Source: M55B129 sp034189085
GTDB taxonomy: Bacteria; Bacillota; Dethiobacteria; DTU022
Direction: 5' to 3'
Assembly: GCA_034189085.1 (NCBI GenBank)
Contig: JAXHVH010000020.1
Coordinates: forward strand, 1 to 40,195
DNA: 40,195 nt
The notes under the pieces: generated by a model
Database searches by the model: none
What the model saw: only the letters and a program-made list of their open reading frames with translations
Told to the model about the DNA's origin: nothing
Shown: piece after piece, positions 7,786 to 15,432 of the stretch
Numbering within the stretch: position 1 is the stretch's first letter
Layout of the letters: each line of letters begins with the position of its first letter
Translations under genes and position numbers: made by a program

Positions 7786-8982
7786 ATGAAATCTATCAAT
7801 CTCGATTATACAGCGGCGGCGCCCGTGGACCCTGTTGTTCTCGAAGCCATGCTTCCCTTTTTCACCGAACATTACGGTAATCCTTCAAGCGGGCACCGTC
7901 TCGGTGAAAAACCGAAACAGGCATTAGACGAAGCAAGAGAGAAGGTAGCCCGGTTGATTGGAATAGGGTCAGGTGATCTGATCTTTACTGCTTCTGCTTC
8001 AGAATCCAATAATCTTGCCCTCAAGGGCGTAGCCAGGGCACTCAGAAAAAAGGGGAATCATATTATATCCTCAGCGGTTGAACATTTTTCGGTTCTCAAT
8101 CCGTTAAAAACACTTGAGAAAGAAGGATTTGATGTAACCCTGCTGCCGGTCGATCGCTTCGGTTTGATTTCACCGGACGATCTGGCAGCGGCGATTAACG
8201 ATCAGACAATCCTGGTTTCCATTCAGACCGCCAACCCGGAAATAGGGACCATCCAGCCCATCGAAAAATTAACTGCAGTGGCTCGTAAAAAGGATATCCT
8301 TTTCCACACCGATGCAGCGGCAGCAGCCGGCTGGATCCCCCTCAATGGCAATCGAAGCGGAGTAGACATGATTACACTGGCCGGCGATCAGTTTTACGGC
8401 CCGAAGGGGGCGGCTGCCTTATATCTTCGCCGGGGAATCAGGCTGGCGCCGCTGATTGAGGGGGGTATCCAGGAAAAGGGGCGTCGTGCAGGAACGGAAA
8501 ATGTTCCCGCCATTGTCGGTTTGGGAGAAGCAGCCCGGCTGGCCTTTGAAGATATGGAAGAGAGGAGATCAAGAGTGGCTGCAGTTAGGGATGCGTTAAA
8601 GAAGGAACTCTTTGCCAGGGTTCCCCATCTTCAAATGAACGGTCACCCGGATAGAAGATTGCCCAACAACCTTAATATATCGGTTCAATTTGTAGAAGGT
8701 GAAGCTCTCCTGATGCGACTCAACATGGCTGGCATCTATGTTTCCAGTGGTTCGTCCTGTACCTCGCAGGCTTTGAAGTCTTCCCATGTCCTGAGTGCCA
8801 TCGGGCTTCCTCCTGAACTGGCCCAGGGATCTCTCCTGCTGGCTCCAGGCAAAGACAGTTCAGAGAAAGATGTTACCTGTGTTGCTGAGCAGTTGGCAGA
8901 GGTGGCGGAATTGCTGAGAAATATGTCACCGCTCTATCATAAGTTTTTGAAGGAGGATAACAAGAATGCTCCAGTACAGTGA
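7786..8982 (+). CDS. Cysteine desulfurase-like protein lacking the PLP lysine
   Basis: A 398-residue NifS/IscS-type fold: INLDYTAAAPVDP at the start, TASASESNNLALKG, EIGTIQPI, and the sulfur-accepting loop SSGSSCTSQ with Cys325. However, the PLP-binding sequence, GHK in IscS, reads AGDQFYGPKG: His is Asp201 and the Schiff-base lysine is Gln202. The Gln after HTDA that contacts PLP is Ala179, and the arginine expected to hold the cysteine carboxylate is Leu351. I therefore expect no desulfurase activity. An IscS from Archaeoglobus fulgidus is known to lack the lysine and may act as a cysteine ligand donor. The C-terminal SPLY segment that docks IscU-type scaffolds is kept. The ATG at 7786 follows GGGGTAAGG and is preferred to TTG 7744. 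It overlaps the scaffold gene by 17 nt. Confidence 0.9.
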   Translation: MKSINLDYTAAAPVDPVVLEAMLPFFTEHYGNPSSGHRLGEKPKQALDEAREKVARLIGIGSGDLIFTASASESNNLALKGVARALRKKGNHIISSAVEHFSVLNPLKTLEKEGFDVTLLPVDRFGLISPDDLAAAINDQTILVSIQTANPEIGTIQPIEKLTAVARKKDILFHTDAAAAAGWIPLNGNRSGVDMITLAGDQFYGPKGAAALYLRRGIRLAPLIEGGIQEKGRRAGTENVPAIVGLGEAARLAFEDMEERRSRVAAVRDALKKELFARVPHLQMNGHPDRRLPNNLNISVQFVEGEALLMRLNMAGIYVSSGSSCTSQALKSSHVLSAIGLPPELAQGSLLLAPGKDSSEKDVTCVAEQLAEVAELLRNMSPLYHKFLKEDNKNAPVQ

Positions 8983-9367
8983 AAAGGTGATGGATCACTT
9001 TACAAATCCCCGCAATATCGGCGAAATTCCCGATCCCGACGGGGTGGGAGAAGTTGGAAACCCGGTTTGCGGAGATGTGATGAAATTTACGATCATGGTA
9101 AAAGACGGCCGGATCGAAGATGTGAAGTTTCTAACTTTTGGTTGCGGCGCAGCCATTGCTGTTTCCAGCATGGTTTCTGAAATGGCCAAAGGAAAAACTC
9201 TGGAAGAAGCTTTGCAGATCAGCAACAAGCAAGTGGCGGAGGAACTTGGCGGACTGCCCGGGAACAAGGTGCACTGTTCCAATCTGGGTGCCGATGCCCT
9301 GCATAAGGCAATCGAAGATTACATGAAAAAAAACAATCTTACAGTCGAAAAAAGTTCCACCGGCTAA
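8966..9367 (+). CDS. iscU: NifU/IscU-type Fe-S scaffold protein
   Basis: A 133-residue IscU-like protein. The three cluster-binding cysteines are present: Cys35 in GNPVCGD (with the following Asp37), Cys60 in FGCGAAIA and Cys104 in VHCSNLGADAL. The HscA/HscB recognition motif LPPVK is altered to LPGNK, as in Clostridia-type scaffolds, and no hscA or hscB is nearby. It assembles a [2Fe-2S] or [4Fe-4S] cluster before handing it to apoproteins. An AAGGAGG site lies inside the end of the desulfurase-like gene, which it overlaps, so the two are translationally coupled and their products probably form a complex. Confidence 0.94.
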   Translation: MLQYSEKVMDHFTNPRNIGEIPDPDGVGEVGNPVCGDVMKFTIMVKDGRIEDVKFLTFGCGAAIAVSSMVSEMAKGKTLEEALQISNKQVAEELGGLPGNKVHCSNLGADALHKAIEDYMKKNNLTVEKSSTG

Positions 9368-9411
9368 AGTATTTCTGATCAGGATCTGCTATGGATAATG
9401 GAGGGTTAATG

Positions 9412-9774
9412 ATGACCAAAAATAATAGTAGCCGTCAAGCAGTTTCTTCCTGCTGCTGTCCTTTTTGCGATGATCCCACTTGCCCCGATGAAGGTGAGGG
9501 GAAATACAGTTGCAAAAACGAAGAAAAAGTGGCCCTTCATCATGTAGATTGCATCGGACTTTACTGTCCTGTGCCGGTGATGATGGCAAGAGAGGAAATT
9601 GAGAGTCTGGAAAAGGGAAAGATCATGGAGCTGGTGGCCGACGATCCTGCTTCAGCTGAAGATATTCCCCGCTGGGCGAAAAGAGCGGGGCACAGTCTTC
9701 TGGCTGTGAAGAAGGAAGGAGAAATTTTCCGTTTTTTAATTCAGAAAGAGAAGGAGGAGAGAACTGGTGACTGA
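9412..9774 (+). CDS. TusA-like sulfur carrier with Cys-rich N-terminal extension
   Basis: The ATG at 9412 is chosen because GGAGGG ends 6 nt before it; in-frame ATGs at 9391 and 9409 are possible. The last 80 of 120 residues are a TusA/SirA domain with VDCIGLYCPVPVMMAREEI: Cys52 in the CPXP motif is the persulfide-carrying residue. The first 40 residues carry six further cysteines (Cys14-16, 19, 24, 34), a CCCPFC cluster then two more, which is not part of the normal domain and could bind a metal or cluster. The gene lies 44 nt after the scaffold gene and overlaps the DsrE gene by 8 nt. TusA plus DsrE side by side resembles a split YedF, a selenium/sulfur protein with both domains fused. Confidence 0.85.
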   Translation: MTKNNSSRQAVSSCCCPFCDDPTCPDEGEGKYSCKNEEKVALHHVDCIGLYCPVPVMMAREEIESLEKGKIMELVADDPASAEDIPRWAKRAGHSLLAVKKEGEIFRFLIQKEKEERTGD

Positions 9775-10141
9775 GCGGGCAAAAATACTCTATGTACAGA
9801 CGAACGGGCCTGATACGCCGGAACGGCTCTATGCTCCCCTGATTCTGGCCCAGACAGCCGAGGCGACCGGTCTTGAAGCGACTGTCTATTTTCTCGGATT
9901 GGGACTCAGGAATCTGGTCCGCAAAGAGGCGGAAAAGATCAAAATAGGTGAATTTCCAACCTTGCTGGAATTGCTTCAGCAGATGGCCGCCCGGGGGATA
10001 GTAATAATGGCCTGCGGACAGAGTATGCAGTTGTTTAGCGGGCAGATAGCTGCCGAGGATCTGATCCCGGAGGCAAAAATAGCCGGAGCCACGACTCTTA
10101 ACGATCTGGCCCTGGAAGCTGATGCTGTTCTAACATTTTAA
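9767..10141 (+). CDS. DsrE-family sulfur-relay protein
   Basis: A 124-residue DsrE/DsrF-like protein with a Rossmann-like pattern: KILYVQTNGPDTPE, a long helix, TVYFLGLGLRN, and IVIMACGQSMQLFSG, whose cysteine occupies the usual reactive position in these proteins. It is likely to pass persulfide sulfur (or selenium) to or from the TusA-like partner. It starts with GTG at 9767 inside the previous gene and ends the operon, with a hairpin and T-run 124 nt downstream. Confidence 0.85.
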   Translation: MTERAKILYVQTNGPDTPERLYAPLILAQTAEATGLEATVYFLGLGLRNLVRKEAEKIKIGEFPTLLELLQQMAARGIVIMACGQSMQLFSGQIAAEDLIPEAKIAGATTLNDLALEADAVLTF

Positions 10142-10264
10142 GAAAAAATTTTTTTCCGGGAGGATTTTTAAAACCCATGACGAACTAAGTGAATCGTAGC
10201 ATGGTAGGACGGCAGGGATTGTCAACTTTTTACCAGCCGCTAAGGCGGTATATTTTTGTTCAAT

Positions 10265-10291
10265 AATACTCCCTGTGGAGTATTTTTTTTT
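10265..10291 (+). terminator. Rho-independent terminator of the sulfur operon
   Basis: An 8-bp stem, AATACTCC at 10265-10272 with GGAGTATT at 10277-10284, has a 4-nt loop and runs into nine consecutive T. It separates the sulfur operon from the TRAP transporter genes. Confidence 0.88.
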
Positions 10292-10335
10292 GCCCTGGCC
10301 GCTTATCACAACAACAATTCAAGGAGGAGTCGAAA

Positions 10336-11397
10336 TTGAAAAAGAAGATTTTTCTCATCCTGATGGTGGCACTTATGATCATGGTGATCGGCTGCGATTC
10401 GGAAGAACCTGCTGTAATTGAAGAAGAAACGACTGCAGAGGAAAATGGTAATGAGGTCTATGAATTGACCCTTGCCCATTTCTGGCCTGCCGTTCACAAA
10501 GCGGAAAAAGACCTTGTTCAGGGTTGGGCTGATGCACTTGAAGAAGCAAGTGACGGTAGGATCCTGATCACCAGTTATCCCGGAGAGACACTGTTAAAAG
10601 CGGATGAAACATACAGTGGTGTTGTTTCAGGTATTGCCGATATTGGTTTGTCTGCATTTTTCTATACAAGAGGCCGGTTTCCTGTCCTGGAAGCTTTTGA
10701 GCTACCAGGCATAGTCTACGAGAGTTCCTATGCTGCCAGCAAAGTAGCCTGGGAGGGGATCAAGAAATTAAATCCTGAAGAGGTCCAGGATACAAAGCTG
10801 CTTTTTGTTATCGCTACCGGCCCGGGCGACCTTTTTACTGTCAAGCCGGTCCACAGTCTTGACGATCTGCAGGGAATGAAAATCCGTGCGGCCGGCCTCA
10901 GCGCCAATTCTCTTTCCTTGCTGGGTGCCGTTCCGGAGGCAATGCCTCAGACCGATGCCTATGAAGCCCTGGCCCGCGGCCTCGTTGAAGGGAACCTGGC
11001 CCCCCTGGAAGTACTGCAGGGCTGGAATCAGGCTGAAGTAACCGATTATGTGACACGGACACCTTTTCTCTACAATGCCCTGTTTTTTATGACCATGAAT
11101 CTTGAAAAATGGGAATCGCTGCCGCCAGATCTGCAGCAAATCTTTATTGAGGTGAGCGAACAGTTCCATGAAGATATAGGAGCGAGTCTCTGGGATGTCC
11201 AGAATGAAGAAGCTCTGCAGTGGTCTATTGAAGAAACCGGCCAGGAAGTAATAACCTTGGATGAGGAAGAAGCCCGGCTGTGGATTGAAAAAATTGAGCC
11301 GATCCAGGCGGATTTTGTGGAACGGATGAATGAACTTGGTCTGTCGGGAGAAGATATCCTGACTACGGTCAAAGAACTGGCAGAACAGTACCAGTAA
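10336..11397 (+). CDS. dctP: TRAP transporter solute-binding lipoprotein, DctP family
   Basis: A 353-residue extracytoplasmic binding protein. It starts with TTG at 10336, 8 nt after AAGGAGG, and has a lipoprotein signal ending in VIGC, followed by an acidic linker. The mature part shows DctP features: LTLAHFWPA, an ADIGLS segment, LDDLQGMKIRAAG with the conserved arginine that binds the carboxylate or sulfonate of the ligand, and VVEGNLAP-type hinge residues. The lipid anchor holds it on the outer membrane face near DctQM. The substrate is not readable; typical ligands are C4-dicarboxylates, other organic acids or sulfonates. A stem-loop follows before dctQ. Confidence 0.92.
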   Translation: MKKKIFLILMVALMIMVIGCDSEEPAVIEEETTAEENGNEVYELTLAHFWPAVHKAEKDLVQGWADALEEASDGRILITSYPGETLLKADETYSGVVSGIADIGLSAFFYTRGRFPVLEAFELPGIVYESSYAASKVAWEGIKKLNPEEVQDTKLLFVIATGPGDLFTVKPVHSLDDLQGMKIRAAGLSANSLSLLGAVPEAMPQTDAYEALARGLVEGNLAPLEVLQGWNQAEVTDYVTRTPFLYNALFFMTMNLEKWESLPPDLQQIFIEVSEQFHEDIGASLWDVQNEEALQWSIEETGQEVITLDEEEARLWIEKIEPIQADFVERMNELGLSGEDILTTVKELAEQYQ

Positions 11398-11454
11398 AAC
11401 TGAACAATTTTTGTCATCGGTTCCGACCGGTTGTTTAACGGGAATAATCGATAA

Positions 11455-11479
11455 TAAGGGCGGCCGCCGACCGCCCTTA
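11455..11479 (+). terminator. Hairpin between dctP and dctQ (attenuator-like)
   Basis: A perfect 9-bp stem, TAAGGGCGG at 11455-11463 with CCGCCCTTA at 11471-11479, has a 7-nt loop and a short A/T tail (AATT). There is no long T run, so it is likely to be a partial terminator or 3'-end stabiliser that lets the binding protein exceed the membrane subunits. Confidence 0.55.
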
Positions 11480-11601
11480 ATTCCTGTTCCCGGTTAATGT
11501 AAATAGAGTATGGCTGCTGTTTGTAGCCTGATAACCTGTGCCACCTGTGCCCTGAATTATTCAATATGCTGATCTTAAAAATCGAAGGATGATTGATTCT
11601 T

Positions 11602-12087
11602 ATGCAGATATTCGAAACTCTTGTAGTTAAAATAAGCCGCGGACTTGATTTCCTGGCCGGCTTGATTCTTGCCGCAACCGCCCTGCTGGTGGTTACCAAT
11701 ATCCTGGGCCGGACCCTGATTAATCACTCCATCCTGGGGACCTATGAAATGGTTGGGTTTCTAACTGCTGCTGTCGTTGGTCTGGCCATGGCCCGCTGTG
11801 CGGTGGAAAAGGGTCATATTACTGTAACTTTTATCCTGGAACGTTTTTCTCCGATCGTTCAGCGCGTAGTTGAAATAATTGTCGGAATCCCGGCGTTCTT
11901 CTTTTTCCTTTTTGCCTCATACCATCTTTTCCTGTATGGCCGTTTAATGGCCATCAGCGGAGAGGTAGCTCCTACCACCCAGCTAATATTTTATCCCTTT
12001 GTTTACCTGGTGGCCATCGGTTTTGTCGTTCTTGCCCTTACCGTCCTCCTGCAGGTTATCAAGCTTATCATCGGGGGTGAACGCTGA
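11602..12087 (+). CDS. dctQ: TRAP transporter small permease, DctQ family
   Basis: A 161-residue membrane protein with four hydrophobic segments, the usual DctQ plan. The segment LVVTNILGRTLINHSILGTYEMVGF carries the N-x-x-x-R and E-M pattern common in this family. It pairs with DctM to form the membrane unit of the sodium-driven carrier. The start is uncertain: ATG 11602 is taken, TTG 11593 is closer to GAAGGA. Its TGA overlaps the ATG of dctM by one base, so expression is coupled. Confidence 0.88.
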   Translation: MQIFETLVVKISRGLDFLAGLILAATALLVVTNILGRTLINHSILGTYEMVGFLTAAVVGLAMARCAVEKGHITVTFILERFSPIVQRVVEIIVGIPAFFFFLFASYHLFLYGRLMAISGEVAPTTQLIFYPFVYLVAIGFVVLALTVLLQVIKLIIGGER

Positions 12088-13394
12088 TGGATCCCACCAC
12101 TGCCGGTTTAATCGGTATAGCCGTTTTCTTCCTGCTCATTGCCATGGAAATGCCCATTGCCTATGCCATGGGGTTGGTCGGTTTTGTCGGTTTCAGCATT
12201 TTGAATGATCCGGCAGCTGCCTTTGCCGTTGTTTCAAAAGATCTTTTTTCGACTTTTTCCAATTACTCTTTGAGTGTCATTCCCATGTTTATCTGGATGG
12301 GATTCCTCGCTTTTTATGCCGGGATTGGAACACGCCTTTATAACTTTGCCTATAAGATGGTGGGACATCTGCCCGGCGGGCTGGCCATTGCGACCCAGGC
12401 AACCTGTGCTCTTTTCGGAGCGGTCTGTGGTTCAAACACGGCCACGGCTGCCACGATCGGGGCAATTGCCCTGCCGGAAATGCGCAGGTACGAGTACAAT
12501 TCTTCCCTTTCCACGGCCAGTGTTGCCGCCGGAGGAGCCCTTGGTGTGTTGATTCCGCCGAGCGTCATTTTTATTGTGTACGGCATTTCCGCCGAACAAT
12601 CCATCGGAAAGCTATTTTTAGCCGGCATCGTCCCCGGTTTCCTGCTCATGTTTCTCTATATGCTGGCTATCTATATCGTGACGAGTCGCAACCCGAAATT
12701 GGGACCGGCCGGTCCAAGGGCAACCTGGAGCGAAAGGTTCAAAGCCCTCGGAGGAGGGTTGTTCGAGATTATCGTCATATTTGCTATTTCTCTGGGCGGT
12801 CTCTTTGCCGGATGGTTTACACCAACGGAAGCGGGGGCAGTGGGTGTGGCGGGAGTAGTCCTGGTGACCCTGGTGCAGAAGAAGCTAAATATGGATATTA
12901 TCCGGAAATCGCTGTCCGATACCACCAGGACGACGGCTATGATCATGTTGCTTGTCGCTTCGGCTGTTATCTTTGGCCGTTTCATCGCCATCAGCAGAAT
13001 TCCCTTTGCCATGGCTGAATGGGCGGCTTCCCTTCAGCTGCCGGCATTTGTGGTAATCGCCATAATCCTGCTCATCTACCTGGTGCTGGGTTGCTTTATC
13101 GATGCCCTGGCGCTTATTCTCTTGACCATTCCCATCTTTTTACCGGTAGCGGTCAGCGTTCTTGGTTATGACCCCATCTGGTTTGGAGTGATTATAGTCA
13201 TGGTTGTGGCGATGGGAGTGATTACCCCTCCGGTTGGGATGAATGTCTATATTGTCAAGGGAGTGGCCGATAACGTGCCGCTGGAAACGATCTTCAAGGG
13301 AATCTGGCCTTTTCTTTTTGCTATCATAGCCTGCCTGGCATTGTTGATTGCTTTTCCCCAGTTGGCCACATTCCTCCCCTCACTGCTGAATTGA
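12087..13394 (+). CDS. dctM: TRAP transporter large permease, DctM family
   Basis: A 435-residue polytopic protein of typical DctM length with about eleven or twelve membrane segments. Family features include ALFGAVCGSNTATAATIGAIALPEM, GALGVLIPPSVIFIVYG, WFTPTEAGAVG and the near-terminal MGVITPPVGMNVYIVKG. It forms the ion-coupled translocation path, taking substrate from DctP. It ends the transporter operon; the following 184 nt up to the converging flavoprotein gene show no convincing terminator. Confidence 0.95.
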   Translation: MDPTTAGLIGIAVFFLLIAMEMPIAYAMGLVGFVGFSILNDPAAAFAVVSKDLFSTFSNYSLSVIPMFIWMGFLAFYAGIGTRLYNFAYKMVGHLPGGLAIATQATCALFGAVCGSNTATAATIGAIALPEMRRYEYNSSLSTASVAAGGALGVLIPPSVIFIVYGISAEQSIGKLFLAGIVPGFLLMFLYMLAIYIVTSRNPKLGPAGPRATWSERFKALGGGLFEIIVIFAISLGGLFAGWFTPTEAGAVGVAGVVLVTLVQKKLNMDIIRKSLSDTTRTTAMIMLLVASAVIFGRFIAISRIPFAMAEWAASLQLPAFVVIAIILLIYLVLGCFIDALALILLTIPIFLPVAVSVLGYDPIWFGVIIVMVVAMGVITPPVGMNVYIVKGVADNVPLETIFKGIWPFLFAIIACLALLIAFPQLATFLPSLLN

Positions 13395-13578
13395 TTTCTG
13401 AAGGGGTAAACTAACTGTATAGCCGGGTAAAAAAATATAAACAGAAGAAATAGAGGCTCTGCTCGAAGATTTGCTGGTGGAATATACGGTTACAATCGAT
13501 GGGCGGACGTCTCTAATTTTTATACGGTCACGGCAGAACCTCCCCAGAACGGGGTTGATTATCTTCGTTTGTTTCGAT

Positions 13579-14178
13579 TTAGCTTTTATCGATCTTGTCG
13601 ATCTTATTGAAGAAATCCTGTCCGGACCGGTACGCTTTTTCGAGGGCTTCCGGATCTTCGGCAATGGCCCCTTTTTTATCGTAACCGCGGAGAGCCAGGC
13701 TGCCCATTAGTGTATGATTAATGTTGTGAAAGTAAACCCTGATAATTTGTTCGGCATTTTCGCAGTAGTCCTTTTTCTTCAGGGCGCCGACACAGATGAA
13801 GAAGCCCGGATGTTTTGCATCATCAGGGATAAATGGTTTTTTGAGAGTGTACTTGGCATTCCACCAGCATTGGAAACGGTCGATGAACATTTTCAGCTGG
13901 GCGTTTACCGAGCCGAAGGTAACCGGGGTAGCGATAACCAGAGCATCTGAAGCGGACAGTTTCGGATAGATATCCTGCATTTCATCTTTCAGGATGCACT
14001 GGCCGTCCCTGGCACAGAGGTCGCAGGCCTGGCAGGGTTTGAATTCCAGATTGTTGATCCGGATCATTTCAACTTCCCAGTGGGTATCATCAGCTGCCCG
14101 GCAGAATTTTTTCAACAGGGTTTCGCTGTTGCCGCCGCGCCTGGGGCTGGATGAAAAAGCGAGCAGTTTCTTTTTCAC
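13579..14178 (-). CDS. Iron-sulfur flavoprotein-like NAD(P)H:FMN reductase family protein
   Basis: A 199-residue flavodoxin-fold protein. SSSPRRGGNSETLL is the FMN phosphate loop and IATPVTFGSVNAQLKMFIDR the second flavin loop. Between them lies C49-QA-C52-DL-C55-ARDGQ-C61, a CX2CX2CX5C motif like the compact [4Fe-4S] site of archaeal and clostridial iron-sulfur flavoproteins. It may move electrons between ferredoxin and low-potential acceptors or reduce oxygen species. It starts with GTG at 14178; CCTCCT on the + strand at 14190-14195 is its ribosome site, about 11 nt away. It stands alone, divergent from the deacetylase gene. Confidence 0.87.
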   Translation of the reverse strand: MKKKLLAFSSSPRRGGNSETLLKKFCRAADDTHWEVEMIRINNLEFKPCQACDLCARDGQCILKDEMQDIYPKLSASDALVIATPVTFGSVNAQLKMFIDRFQCWWNAKYTLKKPFIPDDAKHPGFFICVGALKKKDYCENAEQIIRVYFHNINHTLMGSLALRGYDKKGAIAEDPEALEKAYRSGQDFFNKIDKIDKS

Positions 14179-14360
14179 TGTTGATCAATCCTCCTGTCAT
14201 CTGACGGGCACAAAGGTACAGGCTAGCCATTATCCATGTATCATTTATTACTGTTTCTTGATGTTATCTGTGGTGTGCAGTTGTCTAATCTTCTTCTGTA
14301 GGTTAACATATAAGTGATTAATTGGGAAGCCCGGAAAGGAGCTTCCGGAAAGAGGTGATC

Positions 14361-15275
14361 ATGATAGAGAGCAGCTATCGCAGATCCCGCCATAACCAAA
14401 GTAAAGTGCCAACCCGCACCATAATTTTTGCCACTCTCCTGCTGGCCGTTCTGATCCTGGGGGTGCTCAGCTTAGTGCAGTATTTATCGGGACGAGCTCT
14501 TCACTCAGAGATTGATGAGCTGAAAGAGAGTGTCAGGCAGCTTGAACAGGACAATGAAACCCTGCAGCGCCAGCATGACGAAATAATGGACGAGAATAGA
14601 ACCCTGCGGGAAGAGAACCACATGCTTCGTTCATCAAAAATCATTACCCATGGCAATCGCGATTCGAACAAAGTGGCCCTAACCATCGATGACGGTGGTA
14701 GATCCGATCTTGTGGAAAGCGCTTTGCAGTCTTTAGCTGAAGAAAATACAAAGGCTACCTTTTTTGTCCCGGGGACCTCGCTGGAGCTGGAGCCGGAAGT
14801 ATGGCGGCACGTGGTCGAAGAAGGCCATGAACTGGGAAACCACACTTACAGCCACCGCTATTTTTCTGATATGAACGATGATGAGATCAACACAGAGATG
14901 GCACTGTGGCAGGAGATGGCGGACAAAGCTGTCGGTCGTTCCTATAAAACCTGTTTTTTCCGTCCGCCGGGGTTGGAAGGGTTCTATGATGCCCAGTCCG
15001 AGGAGAGGAGCCATTATCTTGAGCTGATTGCCGAAAAGGGGATGTTTGTTACCTTCTGGGATGTCGATCATTTCTACGGCCTGGGCAGTGGGAATATGCC
15101 GGCAGAACAAATAGCCGAATACGTGGTAGATGAGGCACAGAGCGGCAGCATAATTCTTCTCCACTGCCGGGAAAACGATCTGGATGCCCTGCCGTCCATT
15201 ATCCGGGGACTGCGGGACGAAGGGCTGGAACCCTGTTCTTTAAGCGAGATGCTGCTTCATGGTTTTGCAATCTGA
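14361..15275 (+). CDS. Membrane-anchored polysaccharide deacetylase (NodB fold)
   Basis: A 304-residue protein with a basic N-terminus, one membrane segment (about residues 20-42), a coiled coil (about 48-92, repeating EIDELKESVRQLEQ) and a NodB catalytic domain. Motifs seen are TIDDGG with D110 and D111, the metal-binding HTYSH (H161, H165), FRPPG and IILLHC near the end. It probably removes acetyl groups from peptidoglycan or another cell-surface glycan, outside the membrane, with the coiled coil as a spacer or oligomer. ATG 14361 follows GAGGTGATC and is chosen over TTG 14322 because the latter would put charged residues before the membrane segment without a ribosome site. Confidence 0.92.
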   Translation: MIESSYRRSRHNQSKVPTRTIIFATLLLAVLILGVLSLVQYLSGRALHSEIDELKESVRQLEQDNETLQRQHDEIMDENRTLREENHMLRSSKIITHGNRDSNKVALTIDDGGRSDLVESALQSLAEENTKATFFVPGTSLELEPEVWRHVVEEGHELGNHTYSHRYFSDMNDDEINTEMALWQEMADKAVGRSYKTCFFRPPGLEGFYDAQSEERSHYLELIAEKGMFVTFWDVDHFYGLGSGNMPAEQIAEYVVDEAQSGSIILLHCRENDLDALPSIIRGLRDEGLEPCSLSEMLLHGFAI

Positions 15276-15304
15276 AATTATTGTGGGTATGTGTGAAAAT
15301 AAAC

Positions 15305-15345
15305 AAAGCCGGAGAACAGCTTTTGGGGAGCTGTTCTCCGGCTTT
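15305..15345. terminator. Strong bidirectional terminator
   Basis: A perfect 17-bp stem (AAAGCCGGAGAACAGCT at 15305-15321 and its complement at 15329-15345) has a 7-nt loop. It lies between the converging deacetylase and clpB genes and can end both transcripts. Confidence 0.82.
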
Positions 15346-15432
15346 ACATTGGTTACCACATTTATCATCTTAGCTGAATCTGTTATTTCATATTTATGTG
15401 TATGTGTAAGCCCAAATTCGGCCGGCTGTCGA

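Noticed and set aside
13471..13710. Plus-strand frame of 79 codons between dctM and the flavoprotein gene
   Set aside because: It runs into the antisense of the flavoprotein gene, has no ribosome site, and resembles no protein.
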